Positions 43,213 to 54,368 of a DNA stretch of 64,000 bases are shown piece after piece (position 1 is the stretch's first letter; each line of letters starts with the position of its first letter). Origin of the DNA: Meconema thalassinum (Eukaryota; Arthropoda; Insecta; Orthoptera; Tettigoniidae). The notes under the pieces are model-generated. The model was not told the DNA's origin, did no database searches, and worked only from the letters and a program-made list of their open reading frames with translations. The position numbers were made by a program, and so were the translations under genes. The stretch spans positions 155,861,890 to 155,925,889 of the forward strand of contig OX336397.1 of NCBI GenBank assembly GCA_946902985.2. Direction: 5' to 3'.

Positions 43213-43452
43213 TATCGCTCTCTCGATGGCTCGGTAGCAGGTCCTAAGAACACGGGTTTGATTCCCGGTCGACGATCGGGACAAATCCATTGCCCTCCCA
43301 GTTGTACGATGTCGGCTCGAATCACACCTGGTGATAAAAAGCCAATAGAGTTCCGATTCCTCTGCCAGATGGCAGTGGAAATTGGAACATCAAAAGTCAT
43401 CAACTCAAAAGCTGAGGCCAAATATTCATTATTATTATTATTATTATTAGGT
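43213..43452 (+). mobile_element. tRNA-derived SINE with (ATT)n tail
   Basis: Head TCTCGATGGCTCGGTAGCAG, box B GGTTTGATTCCCGG, body TGCCAGATGGCAGTGGAAAT, tail (ATT)n at 43427-43450. A distinct family from A, B, G and T. Confidence 0.7.
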
Positions 43453-43519
43453 CTATGAAATTAGCTAACCTTCACAGACCTTTGAAATCCTGAGTGATCT
43501 TTTCATATTACATTGATAC

Positions 43520-44340
43520 GGCAGACGAACAACTTAACCAACTGAAAACTCAAGCACTGAAGGCTGGGCTTCAAATCTCCTTTGAGAAAACACAATTCAT
43601 GACAAACATAAAATCAGCGCCCAGGGAACTGGAGGTCGAACTAGGAAAAGTTTAAATACCTCGGTGAATGGATAGAGCCTAACCTATCAGAGAAGGAAGC
43701 CTTCATGTCACGCATTAATAAAATGGAAATGGCATACAACCTGACTAAAGACATCTACAATAAGAGATCGATATCCTTAAACGCCAAAATTAGACATTAC
43801 TGCACTGTTATTCGACCAGAGGCTCTGTATGCGGCTGAGACTCTAATAATGAACGAGAAAGGTCTAATGGTAAAACTAGAGGCGAAAGAAAGGAAGATTT
43901 TGAGGAAAATCCTGGGTCCTATCAAAGAAAACAGCGAGTACAGAAGGCGTCACAACCACGAATTATACAAGCACGTGGAGAAGATCAGTGACACGATTCG
44001 AAAAAGAAGGATTGCTTTTTATAGCCACGTGACACGAATGAGTCCTGGCAGGATATCAAAACTGACATTGGCGTACTTTCAAGATAAGAAAACCTAAGGG
44101 GGGCATAATTCACGGAAGTTGAGAAAGATCTACGAGAAATGGGAATTTCCCCTAAAGATATCCAGGAGCGTGTTCCACTTCAGGAAAAACTACGTATGCA
44201 CAAAGGTTTCCAGGAAAAGCCGAAGCTGAAGACAGGGAAGGCGTGGTCCCAAGAGAGAAAAGAACAACACTGTAGACGAATGTGGGAATACTGGGTGGTA
44301 GTTGGAGCTCGGAAGAAGATACAGTTAAACTGACGTGGTC
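43520..44340 (+). pseudogene. LINE RT C-terminal part
   Basis: Reads QLKTQALKAGLQISFEKTQF, then after a frame change KYLGEWIEPNLSEKEAFMSR, SISLNAKIRHYCTVIRPEAL, YAAETLIMNEKG, ERKILRKILGPIKEN, HVEKISDTIRKRRIAFYSHV. After another shift: KAWSQERKEQHCRRMWEYW. The palm and thumb remain but the catalytic YADD region is missing. Confidence 0.8.
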
Positions 44341-44364
44341 CCTAGTTGGCCGAATCGAAGAAAG

Positions 44365-44411
44365 AATAATACTAATAATAATAACAATAATAATAATAAT
44401 AATAATAATAG
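44365..44411. repeat. (AAT)n microsatellite
   Basis: AAT triplets with one AAC interruption, just after the LINE frame; probably that LINE's tail or a slippage site. Confidence 0.85.
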
Positions 44412-44690
44412 ACAACAGTCTGGGTTACACAGGTCCAAACTGATCTCAGAAGTGCCAATATCACACCAACAGTCATCGAGGATAGAATGGCTTTCTGACA
44501 TAAGATAAACGGTTAGGAAGTTACACCTGAAGATTTACCAAGGAGAACAGGAAAAGGATGGACGGAGACATAGCGAAACGATGAAGGAGTTTTGGAAGAA
44601 TAAGAAAAACAGCAGCGGATCATAATTTATTTTATGAGATCCTATGGGTCTAAACAGCCTAAATAAATAAATAATAAATTAACCCAGAGT
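44412..44690 (+). pseudogene. second LINE tail of the same family
   Basis: Short coding relic (ETMKEFWKNKKNSSGS near 44575) and a 3' end with AAAT repeats (44663-44680). This repeats the C-terminal theme of the LINE just upstream. Confidence 0.5.
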
Positions 44691-44824
44691 TTGCGCTGGA
44701 GAACCACGCGTATCCGAGGATGACAGCCACTCATCTCATAGTCAGCGCGTTGAAACACTCATACGAATTACTGTACCAAGGTTGTAAGACATGGTGAGTT
44801 CTTTTCACATCAGCTCCTCAAATT

Positions 44825-45135
44825 GTTCTCGGCTGCCACATGGCGCAGTGGTTAGTGTTCTTAACTGTCACCCTTGTGGTCCAGGTTCGATTCCCGGCAC
44901 CTATGAGAAATTAAAACAGGGTAGACTTAGCCTCGCGAGGCAAAACTATGAGAGGTGGGTTCGACTTCTGCCCCAGCCATCGTGAATGTGGTGCACCTCT
45001 TCTACACCGGGCCAATGCTGCCATGGTTCCTAACTTTAGGCCATGGCCGACTCTTTCCCAATTCTTACCTGAATTACAAATACAAACATTACAGCAGACA
45101 CCACAATAATAACGCAGGTTAGCAGACATATTCTA
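44825..45135 (+). mobile_element. SINE-B-like element
   Basis: Head GCCACATGGCGCAGTGGTTA (good box A) with box B GGTTCGATTCCCGG, then a GAGAGGTGGGTTCGACTTCT block. Its end (CACAATAATAACGCAGGTTA) resembles the SINE-T 3' module. Confidence 0.7.
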
Positions 45136-45264
45136 CAACTCCAAAAAATAGAACAACAACAACAACAAAACGACAAAGAATTGTACTCACGTGAATGAGT
45201 CCTAAATCTCTGGCGAAGCTGGGAATTGAACCCATGGTTCCCGGCTAAGCTATCCCTTCACAAC

Positions 45265-45272
45265 GGGATAAT

Positions 45273-45312
<40 letters not shown>

Positions 45313-45330
45313 TCGTATGGTCTCAGGTGC

Positions 45331-45363
<33 letters not shown>

Positions 45364-45780
45364 GCGTATGGCTTTTAATGCCGGGAGTGTCCAAGGACAT
45401 GTTCGGCTCGCCAGTTTTGTAGCTGCTTCGAGACGGACACCCAATGGGTGAGCTACAAGTACCGTTGGGGAGGAGAGTGAGAAGGTAAGGACGAGGAGTT
45501 GGAAGGTAGCGGCTGTGGCCTATAGTTAGGGACCAACCCCGGCATTTGCCTGGAAGGAAGATGGGAAACCACAGAAGACCATCTTCAAGGTTGCCGGCGG
45601 GGGGATTCGAACCTCCTCGCCTCCCGGATGTGAGCGACTGCCATCAGTCATGCCGTAACGACCACGGCTAACTCACCCGGTTCCAAACATCATTCTCCCC
45701 GATGCGTGGATTTAACTGTGCACAACTAATCTGGTGGAGGTGCCAGGTGCAAGCTCTGTTATATGGCTGTGCGGATAGCC
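45265..45780 (-). mobile_element. SINE-A tail relic interrupted by SINE-C
   Basis: The (AAT)n tract at 45267-45312 and TATCGTATGGTCTCAGGTGC are the reversed SINE-A 3' end. The sequence continues after the insertion at 45738 (AGGTGCCAGGTGCAAGCTCT), matching GCTTGCACCCGG... in SINE-A copies. Confidence 0.65.
45336..45737 (-). mobile_element. SINE-C with poly-A tail and 11-bp TSD
   Basis: On the minus strand it runs from about 45737 to a poly-A (poly-T at 45336-45362). Box B read in reverse is GGATTCGAACCTCC. The signature GGCATTTGCCTGG and GGGAAACCACAGAAGACC is present. AGGTGCCAGGT is duplicated at 45325-45335 and 45738-45748. Confidence 0.8.
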
Positions 45781-45784
45781 GATA

Positions 45785-46720
45785 AGCTGCGGATAATGTC
45801 TGGAGAAAAATAGTGGTTAATTTTCAGAATACAATCCCAACTTATTTAATATCATTATTAGTACCCGGATGTTTATGACATATCATATTTCTCCGTTATG
45901 TTTTTCTTTTCATGACAAATGTAAGATGATGTTTTAAGCCAATCTCATTGAAATTATGCAATTGAGCACAATTAACACTCCGAACAGAAAAGAGTTGCAA
46001 TTCTGGCTGTGTAACATTCATTTTAAACATAGCATCTAACATACAAAGCCTAAGAGAACGACTTATTCCTCAAATGTCTAAATATGTTGCCTTAGTAATT
46101 TAAAATAAATAAATAAATAAATAGCCTTACAAATCCCATAAGGGCTAAGGCCTCCTGCTTTGCAGGGAATTGCTCAGTTTTAACTCATCAGGTGAGCAAG
46201 TCCTGAGGAGCATTCGGGGTTATTCTTTCTGATTGGGCCTTCTATATAGATGTGCAGCTGATTAAAGATTAAGTAAATTATATTACGATGGCATAAAATT
46301 CGCTACAACAATCTTCATTTCTGAGTCTGGCGATATCAAGGCCTCAAATATCCATTAGTATTACGGAAATCATAATAGCCATCAATTAATATTTGGGAGC
46401 TTCCCATTGCCACTAAGCACAAAGCTTACCCTGTCTAAGCACTTGAACAATGACAGAAACTGCGAAGTCTTCACTCTTCAGTAAAATCTACGTATATTGA
46501 ACCGTTTCAAATAGGTCTTTTTAAAATGCAATACAAAACCTTACCGGTGGAGTTTTAACATCTAGTTTGGATGCAGATACCTATACACGTTCTTTAACAT
46601 CCCACAAATCATTCACTATGTTGTGCACATGTGGTTCCGGAACGAATTAATAAGTGTTTCGCAAGATAGTTGAACCTTTTGAATTCCTTGTGATGCAGTA
46701 GTAATTTAAGCTTGATCAAA
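45785..46720. other. unassigned; (AAAT)n at 46105-46123
   Basis: No gene recognised. The (AAAT)n tract is followed by AAGGCCTCCTGCTTTGCAGG, which may be an element 3' part. Confidence 0.3.
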
Positions 46721-47295
46721 TCTATAGTACTAATATAATAAAGCTGAAGAGTATGTTTGTTTGTTTGTTTGTTTGTTTGTTTGTTTGTTTGTTTGTTTAA
46801 ACGCACTAATCTCTGGAACTACCAGTCGGATTCGAAAAATTATATTTGTATGTGATAGCCAGATTCAAGAGGAATAGTTTAAGCTATATAGCATTAGGCT
46901 TCACCTCTCAGGTAACCTTAAATATTGATTTTTGTTCAGTAAGTCGGAAGAACAAGCGCTCCCGAACAGCTTCAATAATTCCTAAGTCTATTGTTGCCTG
47001 GCAATGTGGGCTACATCACGTCGCCCCTACCAGTGTTCTGGTGCTTATAATTTGCAGTCACGGGGAGTTATTAGTGCAAAAAGATTTCTTAGGCCCCTTA
47101 AAACAGTTATCATCATGACAATAGTATGCCTCTGTATAAGGGCGATGGTGTTGGTGCAGTATACTGAGGTTATCAGCTGCAATATGCGTTGGTGCTTTCC
47201 CATCCTTATCCTTCAGCGCTCCAGTTCCGTAGTAGTATTCATTATCATCCATAAAACAAATAAACCCACCGGGCGAAGCCGGGTACTACTGTTAG
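46721..47295 (+). mobile_element. 575-bp non-autonomous Helitron with both ends
   Basis: It starts TCTATAGTACTAATATAATA after A46720 and ends with a GC hairpin (CCGGGCGAAGCCGGG) and TTAG (CTAG mutated) before T47296, so it sits in an AT target. After the start come a (GTTT)n tract (46756-46797) and AAACGCACTAATCTCTGGAA, the usual insect Helitron leader. No coding capacity. Fragments of this family are at 4193, 6060, 10110 and 12740. Confidence 0.75.
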
Positions 47296-47587
47296 TTAAA
47301 AAATATTATTGTAATCCCAGTAGATTCGGATAAGAAACGTGCGAATACGGAAAAAAGTCGTGCGGATGTGGGGCGAATGCGGATAACAGTCGTGCGGATG
47401 CGGATAATGTTTTGTTTATCCACGTATGAACGTGAACTACTGACATGGCACGCGGCGCGTTCCTACACTGGCCTGTGTGCCCCCTGAGGAATGTTGCTCT
47501 CCGGACACCTGGAATCTCATTCATTCTAATATAGGTCATACCTTTGCCCCGGGCGGTATTCCATCCAGGGTCACGTCACTCGCACAA
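47296..47587. other. unassigned
   Basis: Contains a short direct repeat (GTCGTGCGGATG at about 47357 and 47389); nothing else recognised. Confidence 0.3.
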
Positions 47588-48205
47588 CAGTCAGGAACAT
47601 TTGGTCCCCCAGGGGCTCACATCTAGTAGGACGTGGGTTGGTGACCACGTGACGCCAGCTTTCACTTCCTTGTGCCGGGCTCCTACCCGTATTCTTTCCT
47701 GTCGATCTACCTTGGTCAACTCTTGTTCTTTTCAGACCCAGGCAATCTTTCACTTTTGCGCCTTAATTGTCCCTTGTCTCATCTTTCCTGATCCCTGATT
47801 CTTCGAGGGGTCAGTCAGACCTCTTGTTTTGTTTTCATTGAATCTCCTGCCTTCTGCTCAAGGCTCTCAAGGAGGCAGGGTGTGTGTAGCCCCACCACTT
47901 CAGGTGCACCTTGGATTGTGCTACACCCTCAAGGGCTCACGTCTGGTGAGTTCGGGAGTTGGCAACCCCGAGGGCTTCCTGAGCTGGGTCCGGTTTTTCT
48001 CCTTCTTCCATTGCCTTTGGGGCGGTCCCTTTCCTCTTTACCTTTCCTGTCTGCCTTTCCTGCCTCCCCTTTCTTCAAAGTCCCTTATTTCTCATTCTTC
48101 GAAGGTTGAGGGCATTTCCTTTCCTTCTGTGTTTTGTTTCCCTTATTCTTATTATTGTTTTCCATTTCCTGTTCTAGTCAGTAAGTAAGTAGTTAGTCAC
48201 CGCTT
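47588..48205 (+). repeat. dispersed repeat R, copy 2
   Basis: Forward copy of the repeat at 22150-22870: CCCCCAGGGGCTCACATCTA, GTGTGTAGCCCCACCACTTC, TGGTGAGTTCGGGAGTTGGC. C/T-rich frames across it are not conserved as protein between copies. Confidence 0.65.
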
Positions 48206-48888
48206 GCTACTGAGCGTAACAGGCACCGTAAAATGCTGCTGGGGTGATTCAGCAGTTTGGTTATCAGATCACGAGAGAACAAGAGTGGTTTTTGATGTTA
48301 CAACTCTTTAGTTGGTCACATCGAGGAGTAAAATAATAGTGTTCATTATCGTTTGCAGTGCATTATAGCCTGGCACAGTAGGCACAAACACCAGTTAGCG
48401 ATAACTTATAGAATTCCATACTGATTCACAATAACTTCTTGCAATGCTGCACGAGAGAGAAAGAATAGGCGAGGAAAAGACAATGCAGTCGAACAACAAC
48501 AAAGCCCAAAGGAAACAAAACACTTCCACCACGCGTGAGCCGCTTGGTTTCTACACTGGTGCCAACCGACGCGACGCTTTCGGTGGAAGTGTAATTCATT
48601 GTTAATTTGTTGGTTCTGTGGTCAGGGGCCTTGGTAGTTCCGTCCAGGAAGGAGAAGACAGAGACACTCCTGCTACAAATACGAGGGTTGGGTAGAAAGT
48701 AGTGGCGAAGCTACATTCATGCAACTGGGTATTCTAAAGTTCATACGTTATAGTTTTTGTAGATAAACTCCAGTCATCGTGTTTTTGCTCTGAGAGAGCA
48801 TGCTTTATTCTGTGTTGTTCCAGAAGTTGATATCGTTCCCAATTAAGAATATGTTTCTTAGACATTTGGTACTTTCGTACTGTACGAT
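48206..48888. other. unassigned; possible mariner-like end near 48682
   Basis: ACGAGGGTTGGGTAGAAAGT at about 48682 resembles some mariner termini, but no partner or transposase was found nearby. Confidence 0.3.
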
Positions 48889-48916
48889 TTATTTATTTAT
48901 TTATTTATTTATTTAA
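48889..48916. repeat. (TTTA)n microsatellite
   Basis: Minus-strand (TAAA)n, next to the 3' side of the Jockey relic. Confidence 0.85.
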
Positions 48917-48950
48917 TCGTATGGTAATTTATACAATATACAATTATACA

Positions 48951-49668
48951 TCTCTCTCTTAAGTTAACAGCCCAGGGGCTGGTTTGCAGCAACTCGCCAG
49001 TCTTCTCTATTCTCCGCCATCCTCTTCAATTCGTGATATGATTTGGCGTTCGTGTCTGTCATTAACTGTGTGATGTATGCAAGTGGTGGACTTCTTCTTG
49101 TGTTTCTCCCTTCTGACATCCCTTCGATGACTCTTGCTATCAGGCTATTATGTATGAGAATATGTCCCAACATATTTGCTCTTCCTGTTTTCAGGCTCTT
49201 CATAAAGCTTCTACTTTCTCCTGCTCTTCTGAATACCTCTTCATTTGTCATATGTTGTATCCAACTGATCTTAAGCATTCTTCTCCAGCACCAAGCCTCA
49301 AAAGCCATCAACTTCCTCTCTTCTGACTTCCCTATTGTCCAGGTCTCACTACCATACAAAGCCACACTCCACACGTATGGCTTCAACAGTCTTTTCCTTA
49401 TATTTAGGTCCATACTTCTGGATGTGATGAGATTCTTCTTTCTATAAAAGTCGTTCTTTGCCTAAATAATTCTACTCTGAATTTCTCGTTTGCTGGTTCC
49501 ATCATACGTTATCAAGCTTCCCAGATACTTATATTCTTCACATGTTGTATTCTATCATTCTCGATATAAATTGCTGGTGCTCTTCTATGATCTTCCTGGT
49601 TACGACTGCATACGAGTATTTTTGTTTTATTTCTATTCATCTTCATGTTAAATTCGTTTTTAAGGATG
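48951..49668 (-). pseudogene. RTE-like LINE, 5'-truncated, 12-bp TSD
   Basis: Minus-strand protein: MNRNKTKILVCSRNQEDHRR, KYLGSLITYDGTSKREIQSR, a stop, NLITSRSMDLNIRKRLLKPY, VWSVALYGSETWTIGKSEER, then QHMTNEEVFRR, ENREDWRVAANQP. TACAATTATACA is duplicated at 48939-48950 and 49669-49680, so the insert is precise. It lies in the 3' tail of the Jockey relic. Confidence 0.8.
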
Positions 49669-49680
49669 TACAATTATACA

Positions 49681-50335
49681 TAATACGGTATAATCCAACT
49701 TGAAGGTCCATCCTTCTCAACTATTCGGTTAAATCTGGTGTGAGAGCGAACAAATCGTCAGGAATGCCAGGGTACGAATAAAGAGGACAGCGTTGGACCA
49801 GATGTTCGATCGTCTGTTCTTCCAGGTTACACTCACACATTGGTGAGCTGATCCAGCCACACTTGTACCTGAAATAATTGCAGCAACCATGTCCAGTCCT
49901 CAGCCTGTTGATGCGGCACCAGAAGTTCCTCGGTAAGTCAAAGCCGTTTGGTTTCTTTGTGGGATCAAGATGGTGGGCACTTGTTCCCAATGTTATAGTT
50001 GACCACTCATGCTTCCAGCTTTCAATTAGATCAAATCCAGCAGCAGTGAGTTGCCCCGCAGTGACACTTACTGGTCTTCTAGATTGCAGTCGTTGCTGTG
50101 ATGGATGGCAGAATTCTTGGTGCAATGGCAAAGAGGGTGATGCAAAGATTTTCTTAGCTTCCCTTAGTAGAGCTTGCTTCATCCTTAAGTGAGGTGGAGG
50201 GATGTGACTCAGCATGGGTAACCAGTGACATGCAGTTGATTTAATGGAAATGTTTAATACACGTATTCCCAGTTTCACTCCATTCCTTACTATCGCCACC
50301 AAACAGAATATACAGTAAACATAACAATGCATCGT
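49681..50335 (-). pseudogene. Jockey-type LINE C-terminal fragment
   Basis: Open for about 200 codons: KKPNGFDLPRNFWCRINRLR, TGHGCCNYFRYKCG, then a Cys/His knuckle (CECNLEEQTIEHLVQRCP) and the end DDLFALTPDLTE. WxRxNRLRTGHG and the following knuckle are typical of the RNase H/C-terminal part of Jockey elements. RT and endonuclease are missing. The 3' UTR is split by the RTE insertion. Confidence 0.8.
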
Positions 50336-50544
50336 GCCCGTCGTTACACTTGCTGTTAACCATTCACACTGCCCATACCACTGAGACTGGAATTTACGTG
50401 ACTATTGTTTATCACTCTGTACAATATTTAGATGAGGGTTTGGTCTTCTCTCTTTCACTGCACATTTCTTATAACAGAACAACGAAGAAAATGGTCTTGA
50501 TTTAAATACACTATTAAATCACTACACTGATTCATGTTTTAAAA

Positions 50545-51045
50545 GACGGCTTCGGTGGCGTAGTTCGTAGCGTGCTGAGCTTCTATGCCCAAGATCGCGG
50601 GTTCAAACCCGGCCGAAGTCGTCGGATTTTTTAAGAGCGTTAAAAATCCCTCAGTATGCCTACCTTCGGAGGGGAAGTAAAGCCGGCGGTCCCATGTCAT
50701 AGATTTATCCACTAATTACACCTGTGTGAAGCTAAATTATACATAGGTTAAACATTCGACAAACGCTCTTAGGTTCCGACGTTCGTTGCCAGGAGCCGAC
50801 TGCGGTGGCATCTGGTTATCAAGTTCTGAACAACGTAGTAGTAGTAGTCGTTGACGGTGGCATTTGGCGGCAAAAGTGGAACTACTTGAAAAAATTCAAT
50901 GTCTGCAGTCCTCACTTGAATAACACACACGAATACAGTCATCACAATTAACACCGGTTATCAGACAGTTTCTACACACACCCAAAGTACACGGGGCTAC
51001 ATGACCGCGTTGTCGCAGCCCCTAAACTGAGGAACCAACCAACCT
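50545..51045 (+). mobile_element. SINE-T, complete, 10-bp TSD
   Basis: A 501-bp copy: head GACGGCTTCGGTGGCGTAGT, box B GGGTTCAAACCCGG, end GCAGCCCCTAAACTGAGGAA then CCAACCAACC. TGTTTTAAAA is duplicated at 50535-50544 and 51046-51055. Confidence 0.9.
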
Positions 51046-51055
51046 TGTTTTAAAA

Positions 51056-51970
51056 CTCACAAACGGACACGCGCTGAGATACCGCCCACCTCACAAATAC
51101 ACTGCTTGGAGCCTAGGCACTCTGCTGACGCATTCAGATATCGACCTTCCGCTTGGCGCATGCGCAATTTCCTTCTCTACCCACGGAGACTTGAGCCTGG
51201 CTGCTCAGTCCCACGCAGAGAAGCTGGTGTCAATCCCACCGTGGCTACAGAGAATAATACCGAAAACTAGAGATTTAATTTGCCTATGCCAATGAAAAAT
51301 AAGAAAATTTGAATGTGCCTATTCCTTGAGAATGAAATGTGTATTCTATAGCTCCAAGATTCCCCTCCAGATTCGCCGCTGATAAATACAAAGCCTTTAT
51401 TGTAGAACCATTCTTGTAATCCCCTGTAAGTGAAAGAGCTCCAGCATTTACTCAATTTCCTTCGTATACATTCGAGGATTTACATTTCCAGTATCCTCGG
51501 ATGATCAATTTATAAGAAATCACTTGTTCACAAAGGAAAACTTGACATAGAATTGGAAAGTGTGTTGAAAGGAGAGCTGGGCTTTATGCAGTACATTCGC
51601 TTCCTATCTTAAGCCGGCTAACATTCTTTTCTTGAGACTGTTGAGCGTGTTCGAAAGGGAAAAGGCTGAAGATGAATGCATTCAACCATCGCCATCTAAA
51701 ATTCTCAAGCCGTGCTGTTGGTAGAATTGGCAACGTGTGGTAGAGTCCGTGAGTTCTATAAACACGTAAGACCACATGCTTAGTTTTATTCATAAATATC
51801 GTTTATTTTGATATGACAGCATCTAAAAGAAGTTGGTACTAACTATTTCAACACCCGTGAAATTCCTCGTGGTAAATCAGTTGTAGAATTGAGTATTTCC
51901 CGTATTAAGGTGCATGTGTAACCAATACCTACTAATACATTTAACCAATAAATTCTTCACTAATATTTCA
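51056..51970. other. unassigned
   Basis: No gene recognised. A GGCGCATGCGCA palindrome near 51160 is an isolated NRF-1-like site. Confidence 0.3.
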
Positions 51971-51984
51971 TTAAACTATTTCAG

Positions 51985-52435
51985 ATCCCTAGGAAGTGTT
52001 GTGTGCCTGACTGTAAGTCAAATTATGGCAGCACTGTTAAATTAACTGGTTATATCACTACGCTTTGATCACTACAGCGAGGTGGACTTTCAGTGCCTAG
52101 TAATTTAGTTTTGGTATATATCTTCATGTGGTCTCTATATTCCAGTACATTATGGACTGTACTCAGTTGGCAAGTGCTTTTAGGTAGATTTCATTAAAAA
52201 GCTACCTAATTTTTAAATTAAGTGACCAGTGGAGGATTATTGCCAGACTGTCAGCATTAAGCTTGGAGGCCTATTGTTGTGACTATGATGAGTGCATGGA
52301 CAAAAAGTGAAGATTTTTAAAATCAAAGGCAGTCTCTAAGTTCGTAAGAATAGTCTTAAATATTTTTCTGAGCGCGCCAATGACGGCAGTGAGCTTAGCA
52401 GCAAGAAAAGGAAACTTCAGACATTGGACATTGAG
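51985..52435 (+). pseudogene. THAP-domain gene relic, two coding blocks
   Basis: After an acceptor-like CTATTTCAG at 51984: IPRKCCVPDCKSNYGSTVKL then TGYITTL and a stop, the start of a THAP finger (C-x4-C). The second block at about 52337-52435 reads KYFSERANDGSELSSKKRKL then QTLDIE and meets GTACAG, a donor-like site. That block resembles the linker after THAP domains. The Trp and the second half of the finger are lost. Probably a decayed THAP transposase or gene. Confidence 0.45.
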
Positions 52436-52552
52436 GTACAGTACAGCCTTTTATTGTTACCTTAAGGGGAATCGACAGTACATAGCATGATATTATGTAT
52501 CCTTTATTTGTGATATTTGTGTGTAGATTTAGCGGACCTTTGTTCTGTTGTA

Positions 52553-53385
52553 TGAGGTGTGTTCAAAAAGTAACGAGCCGGAGGCTGTAATGCGCAAACC
52601 GGTGACGACATCAGCTAATCGTGGCGTGTGTAACGAGGTGTCGTTCCGACCAGAGCGTGTAAGGTCACAGCCCGTCGCTAGAGGGCACGCGTGCACGTCA
52701 CGTGACGATACAAAGCGAGCAGCAGCATTCATCAATCGTCCAACCAAGACGAAGACAGTATGCCATTCGACATGCTTCCTGGTGTGTTTGAAGACTGTAG
52801 GGCACCCATTGGGCACACACACTTTCCGCAAGTGCAGTCGTTCCTTCATGATGGTGTGCACACTTCCGACGATCAATCCGACCACGGCGGCTATGGCGTT
52901 CACTGTCACTCGGCGGTCCTGGGTAATGAGTGCATCAACCAGCTGGACGTTGTCATCGGTAATGCAGGGGGGTGCCCCAGACCAGGCATCATCGGCTAAT
53001 GACACCCGTCCTTCCCTGAAGCGCTTGTGCCACGCCTTGACCATTGCAAGAGAAATGCATTGTTCGCCGTACACTCTTGACATTCGGCGATGAATGTCCG
53101 TTCCCTCTACTCCTTTCGCTGTCAGAAACCGAACAACACCTCTTTGCTCTTCGTTTGACGCCTCCATGTCACTGTTTGCAATGCCACTGGCAGCGTTGGA
53201 CGATTGATGCATGCTGCTGCTCGCTTTTATCGTCACGTGACGTGCACGCGTGCCCTCTAGTGACGGGCTGTGACCTTCCACGCTCTGGTCGGAACCATAC
53301 CTCGTTACACACGCCACGATTAGCCGATGTGGTCACCGGTTTGCGCATTACAGCCTCCGGCTCGTCACTTTTTGAACGCACCTTA
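52553..53385 (-). mobile_element. 833-bp mariner with about 190-bp TIRs
   Basis: TGAGGTGTGTTCAAAAAGTA at the left and, reversed, TAAGGTGCGTTCAAAAAGTG at the right. The inverted similarity continues about 190 bp (52553-52743 with 53196-53385). TA flanks at 52551-52552 and 53386-53387. The middle keeps the transposase N-terminus (see 52750-53180). The catalytic DD34D part is gone. Confidence 0.85.
52750..53180 (-). pseudogene. mariner transposase N-terminal HTH region
   Basis: From MEASNEEQRG: VVRFLTAKGVEGTDIHRRMS, VYGEQCISLAMVKAWHKRFR, EGRVSLADDAWSGAPPCITD, then the second HTH RVTNAIAAVVG-like block and HTIMKERLHLRKVC. The frame then runs into the TIR. Normal length would be about 345 aa; only the DNA-binding third remains. 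Confidence 0.85.
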
Positions 53386-53399
53386 TATTTTCGGAAACA

Positions 53400-54300
53400 T
53401 TTGGCGTCAAATCTATGTGTTTACGCAGTGTTAGCAATTATCATTTGCTTGCAATAGGCCTCCCAGATGACAGATGGGTGGTGTTGCCAAACCTTGTGAC
53501 ACGGCTTGAGATTTGTAGACGGCGATGATTCAGGGCAATGAACATGAAGCTGGTGATCATCTCGCAGTGGCAATGATGGAGGTTAACAATGTATCTGTTC
53601 ACGATTGCAAGATATCTGCGATAAGAGAAACAAACTTCTCTAGTTTACATATTCTAAACAAAAATATATTTTATCTCACTTTCAAAATTTGCATTTGCTT
53701 TGAGCTGTCCTTGGCAATTTCCCTCTTATCTGCCAAGTTTATAGGAATTCTTCTACTTTTCTTTTCTTATAAAGTACACCGAGCTACGAATTAAACCTGT
53801 CATTATATCATTTTCATTCCAAAGACATATTTTCTAAGAGAGGTTTCACAGGCAGGCTACATGAAGTCCCGCTGGTCTGAGTGAAATGTACTTTCTAGCT
53901 GGTGGTTGAATATCTCCCTCTTCTTATGTGTAGCATAATGTCGGTTCATTCCTTGGTTTATACTGTATTATCTATCCATGGTATTCGTCTAAGTTCCCTT
54001 CAATTGTAGACTGCAGAAGTGCTGTGTTGTTCTCTATATTTAAAGACATATAGAATTTGTAATTTTTACCTCGAAAAGGAATATTAATTATACCTTAAAA
54101 AACAAATATAAACCCTCAATATTTATGCATTGGGTGTACTGCTTGAGATGTACTTTTATAAGTTGTTTAGAAAATGATTTATACATTTTGGTTAAATAAC
54201 TTTGTAAGAGATCTGATTTCGATAGTATTGACAATGTTAAGAGCATCTGAAAAATACAACATGGTTTGAATTCCTCGCAACTTTATCCGACAACTGGTTA
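53400..54300. other. unassigned
   Basis: AT-rich; no gene or element recognised apart from the motif at 54307. Confidence 0.3.
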
Positions 54301-54306
54301 AGTTTG

Positions 54307-54333
54307 CTGATGATGACCAAACTAGTCCTGGTA
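54307..54333 (+). ncRNA. partial hammerhead-like motif
   Basis: CTGATGA, then TGACC, AAAC, TA, GTC. The core CUGAUGA and the AAAC-UA-GUC part of a minimal hammerhead are present, but half of stem II and the G of GAAA are missing. Probably a decayed copy. Confidence 0.25.
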
Positions 54334-54368
54334 CATTAAACAACTTATAATAATATATTTATTAACTA

